Source: Parvibaculaceae bacterium | Lineage (GTDB): Bacteria > Pseudomonadota > Alphaproteobacteria > Parvibaculales > Parvibaculaceae | Direction of reading: 5' to 3' | NCBI GenBank assembly: GCA_029209985.1 | Contig: JARGNZ010000001.1 | Coordinates: 20,669 to 65,981, forward strand | Length of the DNA: 45,313 nucleotides | Shown here: piece after piece, positions 11,762 to 20,500 of the stretch | Layout: each line of letters starts with the position of its first letter | Position numbering within the stretch: the stretch's first letter is position 1 | The notes under the pieces: generated by a model | The model's database searches: none | The model's input: only the letters and a program-made list of their open reading frames with translations | Told to the model about the DNA's origin: nothing | Program-made: the position numbers and the translations under genes

Positions 11762-13132
11762 ATGAGCTCGAGTTCAAATACTGTTCAGAAAAATTCCATT
11801 GAATCGTCAGATTCTGAGGTGGCTGATGGGCTAAGGTTCATGGAAGTGGATTCTCCGCTTTGCGATGAACTTGTTCAGTTGTGGAAGATTGTTGAGCCAC
11901 GGCTTCCTGAGATTCTTGATGCTTTTTATGCCCACTTGAGCAGTATTTCTTCGTTGCAAGAAATGCTCGGTGGGCAAAACGCTCGATTAAAAACAGTGCA
12001 AAGTGCGCACTGGAAGCGTCTCTTTACCTCTCGATTTGATGCAGCCTATTTTGAGAGTGCTCGCATGATCGGTGTGACGCACAACCGGATTGGGCTGGCT
12101 CCAAAATGGTATATTGGCGGTTATCGTTTCATCATGTCGCGCCTTGTTCAGGTTGTTTTGGAGAAAAATAAATTCTCTCCGGCAGCAGGTGGGCGTGCGG
12201 TGAATGCGTTGATGACTGCATTGATGATCGATATCGAGCTGGTGATTTCGGTTTATCAGGGGGCGTTGATTAGCGATAAGATGGGAGCGCAGGAAAAACT
12301 TGAAGGGGCAATTAGTTCCTTTGAGGGAGGGGTCAAAGGGATACTCTCTTCACTGTCCGAAAAATCGGACACCATGAAAACAGAGTCCCACTCTTTGCGG
12401 GATCAGTCTGAAATGATGATGAATGTTGCCTCAACTGTTGCGCGCTCTGCAGATGAAGCATCGATGAGCATTCAAGCGGTTGCAGCTGCAAGTGAGGAGG
12501 CAAATCAAAGCATTGTTGAAGTAAGTCGGCAGGTGGCATTGGCCAAAGAAGTTGCTGGTAAAGCTGCAGCTGAAGTCGTTGACGCCGATAGTGAAATGCA
12601 GGCGTTGTCTGAATCAGCTACCAAGATTGATGAAGTTGTTGCGCTAATTAATGGCATTGCGGCGCAAACAAACTTGTTAGCCTTGAATGCGACAATCGAG
12701 GCTGCTCGCGCGGGTGAGGCGGGTAAGGGCTTTGCGGTTGTTGCTGCCGAAGTAAAGGAGCTTGCTGGACAAACGGCGAAAGCGACGAAGGAGATCGAAG
12801 GCCAAGTGGCTGATATTCAAACAGCGACAGGGCGATCGGTTGCCTCTATTGGTCAAATTCGCGAAACGATTGTTCAAGTGGATGATGTGGCGAACGAAAT
12901 TGAACGTGCGGTAAGTGAGCAAAATACAGCGGCACAAGAGATTTCTCAGAATGTTCAACAGACATCTGTCGGTGCGCAGGACGTTGCTTCAAATATGTTG
13001 CAGGTTTCTGAAAGTGCACAGTTGACAAAGAATGGTGCAACGCAAATTCAAGAGGCGGCTATCAATGTGTCTGAAAGTGGATCTGCTTTGAGCCGTCATA
13101 TTGAAAGTTTTCTGGAAAATGTTCGGACGTGA
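11762..13132 (+). CDS. Globin-coupled methyl-accepting chemotaxis protein (HemAT-like)
   Basis: Soluble chemoreceptor that senses a haem ligand, most likely O2, and signals to CheA/CheW. Residues ~20-175 form a sensor globin (protoglobin type): the expected proximal haem histidine is H107 in [14 protein letters not shown], a stretch matching the F-helix signature of HemAT. No transmembrane segment is predicted. Residues ~190-456 form the signalling coiled coil, with the conserved hairpin tip [20 protein letters not shown] at about 302-321 and [14 protein letters not shown] after it. No C-terminal CheR-docking pentapeptide is seen. The ATG at 11762 follows GAGGGGG. No che genes are nearby, so it is an orphan receptor. 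Confidence 0.93.
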   Translation: MSSSSNTVQKNSIESSDSEVADGLRFMEVDSPLCDELVQLWKIVEPRLPEILDAFYAHLSSISSLQEMLGGQNARLKTVQSAHWKRLFTSRFDAAYFESARMIGVTHNRIGLAPKWYIGGYRFIMSRLVQVVLEKNKFSPAAGGRAVNALMTALMIDIELVISVYQGALISDKMGAQEKLEGAISSFEGGVKGILSSLSEKSDTMKTESHSLRDQSEMMMNVASTVARSADEASMSIQAVAAASEEANQSIVEVSRQVALAKEVAGKAAAEVVDADSEMQALSESATKIDEVVALINGIAAQTNLLALNATIEAARAGEAGKGFAVVAAEVKELAGQTAKATKEIEGQVADIQTATGRSVASIGQIRETIVQVDDVANEIERAVSEQNTAAQEISQNVQQTSVGAQDVASNMLQVSESAQLTKNGATQIQEAAINVSESGSALSRHIESFLENVRT

Positions 13133-13170
13133 TCTGCACAGTACGCTCATAGGTGTCGAAATTTGAAGGG

Positions 13171-13196
13171 AGCGGCTTTAGGGCCGCTTCTTTTTT
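13171..13196 (+). terminator. Intrinsic terminator after the chemoreceptor gene
   Basis: AGCGGC and GCCGCT arms flank a short loop and are followed by TTCTTTTTT. It lies 39 bases after the stop and abuts the stop codon of the convergent CLC gene. Confidence 0.75.
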
Positions 13197-14847
13197 AGCT
13201 GTGCTCTTCTTTCGTGGCTAAGGTTAAAGCATGATTGAACCGCTTGAGAGCTTCTTTGTGGGAGAGTTCCCCAATGATTTCCTGCGGTCGTTCGGGGTGG
13301 GAAATGGGATAGGGGTCTATGTCTGTTCTATCCATTAACGCGAGGGCTTTGCCGACATTGTCATTTGGATGCAAGGCAGGGTTATGGGGTGCTTTTTCAT
13401 CTGCCACGGGGGGCGTGTCTTCTACAATCGGGTGGGTGTGCCAGACCATCATATCGCGGACAAGCAGGGACAGGAGGATACGTCTGTGTGGGCCTTCGTG
13501 CAGGTGCAGATCGCGGGTTTGCAATTGCCAATGGAAAAAGCTTTTGCCGATAACGGCTTGGGTGAGGGCTGTGGCGATGGACACTGCAAGCAAAATGGCA
13601 ATGGTTACTTCGTAGGAGCCGATGAGTTCAAAGACGATGAGCGTTGTGGAAATGGGCGCGCCGAGAACGGCACCGGAAACGGCGCCCATGCCGATGATGG
13701 CGTAAAGCCCTTGATCTGAGGCGAGCTCAGGTTGGAAGGATGCGGCGATCAGGCCGAAGGCACCGCCTGTCATGGCCCCTAAATAGAGGGAAGGCGTGAA
13801 GATGCCGCCGCCAAACCGGGCCGCGAGGGTGATGGAGGTGGCAAGCCCTTTTAGGAGTAGAAGGGCGATTAACATGCCTAAGCCGTAATTTCCTTGGAGT
13901 GCGTTGTCTGTGGCTTCATAGCCAACGCCTAAAATCTCTGGAAAGGAGATGGCCATTGCGCCCACAGCAAGTCCGCCGAGCATGGGCCGGGCCCATAAGG
14001 GCGGTGCCCATTTATTGGCTATTTTTTCAAACGTGAAAATAGAAGTTAGAAACGATATGGCGATGAGCGCACAGACAATGCCCAGCAGTGCGAAAGCAGG
14101 AAATTCCAGATAAGATGTTATTTCGTAGCTTGGCAGAGTGAAGGCGGGGGTGTCGCCTAAATGAATGCGGGTGATGACTGTGCCCGCGACTGCGCCAATG
14201 GTGGTGGGGACGAAAGCGCGCAGGGCATAGTGCGTTAAGACAATTTCGTGGGCGAATAGAACGCCTGCTAACGGGGCATTGAATGAGGCGGAAACAGCGG
14301 CGGCAACACCAACAGAGAGTAAAATGCGCCGCGCTTCTGGTTTGAGCGCAAAATGGCGGGTGATGCCTGAGGCAAGGGTTGCCCCTAAATGAACTGCGGG
14401 GCCTTCTCGCCCAGCACTTGCGCCGCCCCCCAATGAAATGACAGTGAGCAGGGCGCTGAGAAGCCCTTGGCGAAAGGGAATATGTCCGTCGCGCACGGCG
14501 GAAGCTTCGATGGTGTCCGCGACCCCATAGGTTCGTTTGTGGCTGGACCAACGATCAAGGCAAATACCGACGATAAGACCGGCAGTGGCGGGCGCTGACA
14601 AGATGACCCACCAAGGAAGGGCGCGTGCGGCGGTGGCGGTTTTTTCGGCCATTGTTTCCAGCCAGAAAAACTCGACGCCTTCGATCGCCAAGCGAAACCC
14701 TAAGGTTGCGTATCCTGCTAAAATGCCAACCGCGAGCGACAACGCCCAAACTAAAATGCGACGATCAGCTAGGAAAACGCCCACGTTCTCTCGAAATGGA
14801 TCGGCGATTGTCGCTTTCCAGAAGTGTTTTATCGTATTATTTGGCAC
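13195..14847 (-). CDS. CLC-family chloride/anion channel or antiporter, atypical filter
   Basis: Membrane protein of the ClC family (550 residues, many hydrophobic helices to ~440, then a soluble tail resembling a single degraded CBS-like segment, ALHPNDNVGKALALMDRTD). The gating glutamate is E148 in GREGP and the GGGIFTP motif is at 346-352. Compared with E. coli ClcA as I recall it, the Ser107-bearing GSGIP is TYGVA (Y107), Tyr445 is F438 in GKSFFH, and the proton glutamate Glu203 is I202 in FAHEIV. Anion preference and transport mechanism therefore cannot be assumed. The GTG start at 14847 follows a run of six G. It is monocistronic. Confidence 0.9.
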   Translation of the reverse strand: MPNNTIKHFWKATIADPFRENVGVFLADRRILVWALSLAVGILAGYATLGFRLAIEGVEFFWLETMAEKTATAARALPWWVILSAPATAGLIVGICLDRWSSHKRTYGVADTIEASAVRDGHIPFRQGLLSALLTVISLGGGASAGREGPAVHLGATLASGITRHFALKPEARRILLSVGVAAAVSASFNAPLAGVLFAHEIVLTHYALRAFVPTTIGAVAGTVITRIHLGDTPAFTLPSYEITSYLEFPAFALLGIVCALIAISFLTSIFTFEKIANKWAPPLWARPMLGGLAVGAMAISFPEILGVGYEATDNALQGNYGLGMLIALLLLKGLATSITLAARFGGGIFTPSLYLGAMTGGAFGLIAASFQPELASDQGLYAIIGMGAVSGAVLGAPISTTLIVFELIGSYEVTIAILLAVSIATALTQAVIGKSFFHWQLQTRDLHLHEGPHRRILLSLLVRDMMVWHTHPIVEDTPPVADEKAPHNPALHPNDNVGKALALMDRTDIDPYPISHPERPQEIIGELSHKEALKRFNHALTLATKEEHS

Positions 14848-14875
14848 ATCGCCCCCCGCGTATCGATCTGTCGGA

Positions 14876-14903
14876 CCCCAAAAGGATGCCTGCCTTTTGA
14901 GGG
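14876..14903. repeat. Imperfect hairpin between tetR and the CLC gene
   Basis: CCCCAAAAGG pairs with CCTTTTGAGGG around a 7-nt loop with one bulge. It is in the CLC gene's upstream region and downstream of tetR on the same strand, so it could end the tetR transcript or sit in the CLC leader. There is no T-run beyond the stem. Confidence 0.35.
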
Positions 14904-15031
14904 ACCCGAAGGGAGTGTACTGATTTAGACGTCACTTGCCAGAGCCCTTGTATCTATAGGAGGCGCTACGAGGGAAATAGAGAGGTGGCACCTGTGAAGG
15001 GGGGCGCTGGCTGCTCTTCCCTGTTATCTGG

Positions 15032-15661
15032 TTATGCCAATAGCCCATTCACAAAATGCTCTGCATGCATGGCAGCAACTTTGTTGAGGTCCATCCCGCT
15101 GAATGTTGGCAGTGCATTTTTCCAAATACCTGACATAAGGAGGGGTAAGATTACGAGAGACGCTAAAGCTTCGCTATCGCAGGGACGAAATTCTTTTGCG
15201 GCTATCCCCTTATCAATGATCGTTTTGAATGTCGTGATGCCGGGGAGGGCGATGTGAGTTTTATGATATTCAGCGATTTCTGGAAAATTACGCCCTTCTG
15301 CGGCCACCAATTTGACACATGCGCCTAGCTCAGTGTGTACCATTTTATAGCCGAGTTCGATGATCAGGCTTTTTAGGAGGGGCGCCACGGAGCCTTCATG
15401 TTCCGCGACTTCTCTTTGCTTGTTGCGCACTTCAGGGACAACGCCGCGAATGATGGCAAAGAAGAGGTCCTCTTTGTTTTCAAAATAGAGATAGATTGTG
15501 CCTTTGCTGACACCAGCCTCTTCTGCAACATCTTCTAAGCGTGTGCTTGAAAAACCTTTTTCGTTAAAAAGTTTCAACGCGGCTCTGCGAATTTGGGCGG
15601 AACGATCTGAGCGGTCTTTTTCGGTAATGGCCGCTTTGGGCAGTGAAACGATTTCAGACAT
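15032..15661 (-). CDS. TetR/AcrR-family transcriptional regulator
   Basis: Dimeric repressor of 209 residues. The N-terminal helix-turn-helix is clear: IRRAALKLFNEKGFSSTRLE then VAEEAGVSKGTIYLYFENKE, at about residues 20-65. The C-terminal ligand domain (about 70-209) cannot be matched to a ligand. The ATG at 15661 has GGGGGA upstream; an upstream in-frame ATG at 15709 would start inside the promoter. A palindrome lies between the -35 and -10 elements of its predicted promoter, so self-repression is likely. It is downstream of a CoA-transferase gene on the same strand, so acyl-CoA metabolism is a reasonable but unproven target. Confidence 0.93.
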   Translation of the reverse strand: MSEIVSLPKAAITEKDRSDRSAQIRRAALKLFNEKGFSSTRLEDVAEEAGVSKGTIYLYFENKEDLFFAIIRGVVPEVRNKQREVAEHEGSVAPLLKSLIIELGYKMVHTELGACVKLVAAEGRNFPEIAEYHKTHIALPGITTFKTIIDKGIAAKEFRPCDSEALASLVILPLLMSGIWKNALPTFSGMDLNKVAAMHAEHFVNGLLA

Positions 15662-15690
15662 TTTTCCCCCGGAATGACAATTCATGGGGG

Positions 15691-15719
15691 ATACTGACCA
15701 GTCAGTCATTTTTCGTCAA
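15691..15719 (-). promoter_or_regulatory. tetR promoter
   Basis: On the minus strand, TTGACG (15714-15719) and CAGTAT (15691-15696) are separated by 17 bases. The -35 is one base off consensus; the -10 is weak. It lies 29 bases upstream of the tetR start codon. Confidence 0.55.
15693..15706. promoter_or_regulatory. Probable TetR operator
   Basis: ACTGACCAGTCAGT is a 14-base inverted repeat with one mismatched pair at the centre. It fills most of the spacer of the predicted tetR promoter and overlaps its -10, the usual arrangement for autorepression. The ACTGAC...GTCAGT form resembles sites of several TetR-family regulators. Confidence 0.6.
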
Positions 15720-15764
15720 GGTAATTCCAACGGCAGTAGTGGTTTGTCTTAGGAGGTGGTTTGT

Positions 15765-16952
15765 TTACGGGGTGGTTTTCTCAGGCTTGCCAGCTTTGGC
15801 GAGTTTGATGATCGCGTCCCGGTCTTGATCGAGTAGGGGAGCGGCTTTTCGAATGGTGGGATCTTCGATGCCGGATATTTTGATGGGATTGCCTGCCATA
15901 CGTACGGTGCCCGCAATGGGATGATTGCTTTCAACGACCATATTGCGCGCAAGCACTTGGGGGTCTGACAGGGCTTGCGCCACGTTGTTGATCGGCCCTG
16001 TTGGAACGCCATTTTTTTCTAAGAGTGCGATCCAATGTTCGGTGCTTTGGGTCATCAGCGGCACTTCAAGGGCTTGGGTTAGGTCGGTCACATTCTCTAC
16101 TCGGTCATTGTTTGTGAGGAACCGAGGGTCTGTTTTAAGGGCAGGCAATTCTAGCGTGTCGCACAGGCGGTGGAAGAGAACGTCATTGCCAGCTGCAACG
16201 ACCACATATCCATTGGCGGATGTGTAAACTTGAAAGGGGGCAATGGAGGGGTGGCGAGAGCCGATGGGGCCGGGAATGTCTCCGGTTGCTGTGTAGCGGG
16301 CAATGGCATTTTCTAGAATAGCGACTTGGGAATCCAACATGGCTACGTCAATTTTGCGTGCCTCGCCTGTTGTCGCGCGGTCGTAAAGGGCAGCGTTAAC
16401 ACCGATTGCCGTGAACAAGCCGGCGGTAATGTCGCCGACGGAGCTTCCCACGCGGGTGGGCGGGTTATCTGGTTGGCCTGTTACGCTCATGATGCCGCCC
16501 ATAGCTTGAACGACCATGTCGTATGCGGGCTTTTCCATGTAGGGACCGGAATGGCCAAAGCCGCTGGCTGCTGCGTAAATGAGGTGTGGGAAGCGCTCAT
16601 GGAGGCTATCCCAGCCATACCCGAGCTTTTCCATTGTGCCGGGGCGGTAATTTTCGACGACGACATCGGCTTGCTCTAATAAGCCTTCCAGAATGGCGCG
16701 GTCTTTCGACTGTTTTAGATTAAGGGCAATGGATTCCTTGCCTCGGTTTAATCCCATAAAGTAGGCGGATTGTTCTTTGATGAAGGGGCCGATATGGCGA
16801 GAATCGTCACCAATTTCAGGGACTTCGACTTTAATCACACGGGCCCCAAGGTCTGCCAAAATCATGGTGCAATAGGGACCTGCCAAGACGCGGGTGAGGT
16901 CGATGACGGTGATGCCGGTAAGGAGGCCCTTGGGCGTGTGGGTTTGTGTCAT
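15765..16952 (-). CDS. Class III CoA-transferase (CaiB/BaiF family)
   Basis: Transfers CoA between carboxylic acids through an aspartyl-CoA-thioester intermediate. The 395 residues carry the family start GITVIDLTRVLAGPYCTMIL, the NRGKESIALNLK region and VVVENYRPGTMEKLG; the expected catalytic Asp is D145 in KPAYDMVVQAMGG. The substrate cannot be told from sequence. The start is seven bases after the stop of the DUF4169 gene, so the two are likely cotranscribed. The gene is followed after about 100 bases by tetR with its own promoter. Confidence 0.93.
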   Translation of the reverse strand: MTQTHTPKGLLTGITVIDLTRVLAGPYCTMILADLGARVIKVEVPEIGDDSRHIGPFIKEQSAYFMGLNRGKESIALNLKQSKDRAILEGLLEQADVVVENYRPGTMEKLGYGWDSLHERFPHLIYAAASGFGHSGPYMEKPAYDMVVQAMGGIMSVTGQPDNPPTRVGSSVGDITAGLFTAIGVNAALYDRATTGEARKIDVAMLDSQVAILENAIARYTATGDIPGPIGSRHPSIAPFQVYTSANGYVVVAAGNDVLFHRLCDTLELPALKTDPRFLTNNDRVENVTDLTQALEVPLMTQSTEHWIALLEKNGVPTGPINNVAQALSDPQVLARNMVVESNHPIAGTVRMAGNPIKISGIEDPTIRKAAPLLDQDRDAIIKLAKAGKPEKTTP

Positions 16953-16959
16953 GGAAATC

Positions 16960-17298
16960 CTATTTGTCGCTGTCTTTTGACGGGTGCCCTTTTGGCGTGG
17001 TGGCTTTTGGAGGCGTGAAGGGCACTATTGTGGGCCGGATATCTGAGGTTTTATGTGATTGTTTTGTATCAGATGTGGCGGGCCTTAAGCGGTGTTGTTC
17101 ATGCTGAAAGGCGGCATCGGCTGCTCGCTTTTTGTCTTGTTTCTTTTGGGCACCGGTGCGGCCAAATTTTATTCGGTTTGCTTCTGCTTTGGCTTCTTTT
17201 TCTTTTCGCTCATTGGATTTGCGGTGCTGCTTTTGCTTGGCAGCGCGTTTCTTCTGAGATTCTTCGAAATTTAGTATATTTTTGTCTTTAGAAACCAT
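16960..17298 (-). CDS. DUF4169 family protein
   Basis: Small, highly charged, lysine- and alanine-rich protein of 112 residues, probably helical. The segment EAKAEANRIKFGRTGAQKKQ matches the DUF4169 core as I know it from alphaproteobacteria, where such genes are usually near fumC and a ribbon-helix-helix gene. Here those neighbours lie past the AsmA gene. No function is known. The C-terminal third is proline/threonine/lysine-rich and probably disordered. The ribosome site upstream of 17298 is weak. Confidence 0.8.
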   Translation of the reverse strand: MVSKDKNILNFEESQKKRAAKQKQHRKSNERKEKEAKAEANRIKFGRTGAQKKQDKKRAADAAFQHEQHRLRPATSDTKQSHKTSDIRPTIVPFTPPKATTPKGHPSKDSDK

Positions 17299-17328
17299 AA
17301 CTTAAGACTCATTCGACGGTATTAGAAA

Positions 17329-17351
17329 GGCATTCAAATAATACGAATGCC
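17329..17351. repeat. Inverted repeat between divergent DUF4169 and AsmA genes
   Basis: GGCATTC and GAATGCC are exact complements separated by nine AT-rich bases, 31 bases upstream of the DUF4169 start. Its place in a divergent promoter region suggests an operator, but this is inference. Confidence 0.4.
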
Positions 17352-17583
17352 GAGCGATAGCATTGTTGAATGTGGCGTGATTGCCAACTGAATAATTTTG
17401 TGTTTCATGTGATGGTAACCGATCGTGGCCTTTGCTCATACGGTCTTCTTTCAATGATATGTTAGATAATTGTTGTAAGAATGGGGTATGTGCTCCGTTA
17501 ATGCTGATGCCCTTGCGAGGGCTTCATATTTCAGCATGGTGTGCTTGATCACGGGTATTCCTCAAGGGTGGCTGGAGAGACGG

Positions 17584-20500
17584 TTGAATTCTGTACTGTC
17601 CTATATTGCTGGGTTGATTGTTCTTGTCCTATTCGCGGCGCTTATTGGGCCGAGTTTTGTGGATTGGAATGATTTTCGTGATGACATTGAAGCGGAGCTA
17701 AGCATTTATGCTGGCCGCCCTGTTGATGTGGGGGGCGACATTCATTTTGTCTTTTTGCCTGCACCGCAATTTAAGCTTGATGATATTTCCATTGCCAATG
17801 TGGCCGGAGGGCAGGCGGATGCTTTTCTTCAGGTAAGCTCTCTTGAGGGGGAGGTGGGGCTTACCCCCTTGTTGCAAGGCAAGATCGAAGTAACCCGCAT
17901 TCGCTTGCGTGACTTCCAATTGAATTTAGAAGCGCTGGGCAAAGGGGTGAACAATTGGAATATTGCCAGTCCCTTCCTTTCTGCCGACCCTGAAAAAGAT
18001 GACTTTATTGATCCTGATAAAGTGATGTTGGCGCGCGTTGTTTTAGAAGATGGCACGGTCACCTACAGAGGTGCGGGGGATATTGAGCCGCTGAATTTCT
18101 CCGGTGTGCAAGCGGAGGTAAGTGCGGGGTCCTTGCGCGGGCCTTTCCGTTTGTCGGGTGACTTTAATTTGTCGGACCAAGATTCCGAGTTGCCGATTTC
18201 TCTTTCTCTTGGGTTGGGGTCGGATGGATCGGGCAAAGCTTTTCCTGTGACATTTCATGCCGCACTTCGTGGGGGCGTAGACGGCGGGGCGCGCGGACAG
18301 GTGCAATCCATACTTACTCATGATTGGGATATGTCGTTTAACGGCGTGGCGACGGGCTATTCAAATGAGGCTTTGTTAGATGGTGCTTTGAAGGTGCTGG
18401 TGACTCGGAGTGAGACGGACGCTTCTGTTCCTTTAGCTGCGAATGGCGGGACGGATGCCTCTCAAAACGCTCAACTTGCCGCAGTGGGCGCACAGGACGT
18501 ACAGGCGGGCCAGCCTGAGGTGAACCTGACGACCATTCTGGTACTTAATAATCAGGGTATGAGTTTTGAAGACATTCGCTTGCTTATGGGGGGCGCGAAC
18601 TTTGAAGGCAATGGATTTTATCGTCCGACCAGTACCGGTAATGTGTCGATTAATTTAAGCGCCCCGACGGCTGATATGGGCAAAATGATTTTTGCGGCTC
18701 GCGCGTTGGAAGAGATTTCATTCATTGATGCGCTGTTGCCGGTTTCTCTCAAAGAACAACAAGAGATAAATCTCAAAACAGATTTGCTGACTTACGGCAC
18801 TTATTCTTTTGGGGGGGCAACGGTTCAACTGTCAAATGATGGGCAGAACAATGCGAAGGGATGGCGTATCGTTGGTGACGTGGCAGGGGTTGGTGAAAAC
18901 GGTCGGATGACGGTGGATGGTGTTTTAGCTCAACATCAAAGCGGGCAGGTTTTTTCTGGCTTCACGACGTTGGACACGGATGATTTACGGCACGTCTTTG
19001 CATCTGCCGATGCCGGGTCACCGCGTTTTGGGTCTTCTTTTGCACGTGGGAAAATACCTTTTCATGGAGAGACAAAATTCGCTCTAAGTCCTGAGCTGTG
19101 GCGGTTGTATGGGGTATCGGCATGGACCTCAAAAACGAAACAAGGGCCTGCGCATTTTAATGGCGGGTTTTCTTGGGCGCGGCGGGAGCGGTCTTCGTTT
19201 GGTGTGGAAATCTTGGCGAATGAACTGAACTTCGACCTTCTGTCGGCGTTGGTGAAGGCTGTGCCACAAGATAGCGCAGGGTGGCGCACGTTGGGGGCCG
19301 GGCAGGATTTTAATATCATACTGAAGGCGCAAACTGTGAAGTATGATGCGCCCAAGCTTTCAACTGAATTTAGAGATGTTGCGTTGGATGCCAATTGGGT
19401 TGAGGGCGTGCTGACTGTGAACCAGATGAACTTCGCACAAAAAGATGCGGGGACTGTCGAAATTTCAGGGGTGTTATCCTCTTTGGCGCAGGTGCCATTG
19501 GGCGGCGTTGAAATGAGCATCATGCAGATGCCCGTGTCTACGTTCGATCATTTTCTGGCGTTGGTTCAGCAGGCAGACGAAGGAGGCGAGGCTTCTCCGC
19601 AGGTCGGGCCGGGTGTTTTTGCCAACACACAAGACGGCATTGTGAATTTAGACCTGAGCGCACGCGGTGAAATGGATGGCGAATTTCATCAAGCACATGT
19701 GAATTTAAAAGGCGATATTGACGGCACGCGATTGTCTGGGGTGATGAAGCGGACAGGTTCGGCAACCGACTTTTCATCGGGTACGATGGAGCTGCTTCTG
19801 CAAGGTGCGAATGACAATGGCGCTGTGTTGGCCAAACACCTTGGTCTTTCTCCTCTGCGCGACACCCTTGCGGGGGGAGAGGCGCGGCTTCAAATTAAGG
19901 GGCGCTCTGGTGGGCCATATGATTTATCGACTCGGGTATCGAGCAGTGGGGTCAATGGATCGTTTTTGGGGACACTAAGCGGTGTCGATTTGAGCACTGA
20001 TACGTGGGGTGAAGTTGCTGGTCGTTTTGAAATGACGGCTGCCAATGGGGCGCTTTTTGTTGACACTGTTGGGTGGGAGACGCCTTTAAGCCAGTTCGTT
20101 TTAGCAAACGGTGGCGAGGGCGGCGTGATCGCTGGTGGTGGGGTGAAGGCGCATGTTGATTTGTTGGAGCTGGCTAACTTAGAAGTTTTGGTTGGTTCTT
20201 TCCGTGCTTCGGGTGATTTCTCGATTGTGCGGGGGAGTGCGCAACCGCACCAAATTTCGGGGGAGCTGGAATTTGGCCGTGTCTCAATGAACCCACTCAT
20301 TTGGCCTGAGCAAACCGATGCGCCGGCGGGGCAGGGATTTGGTCCTTGGTCTGCTCATCCGTTGGACTGGTCTGGGTTGGCTGATTTTTCGGGGTCGCTG
20401 ATTTTGAAACCGAGTCGCTTGGAATTTTCTGATTTAGCGTTAAGCGAGGCGACGCTCAACTTGACGATAGATGATGGCGTGATAACGGCAAATCCTGTAA

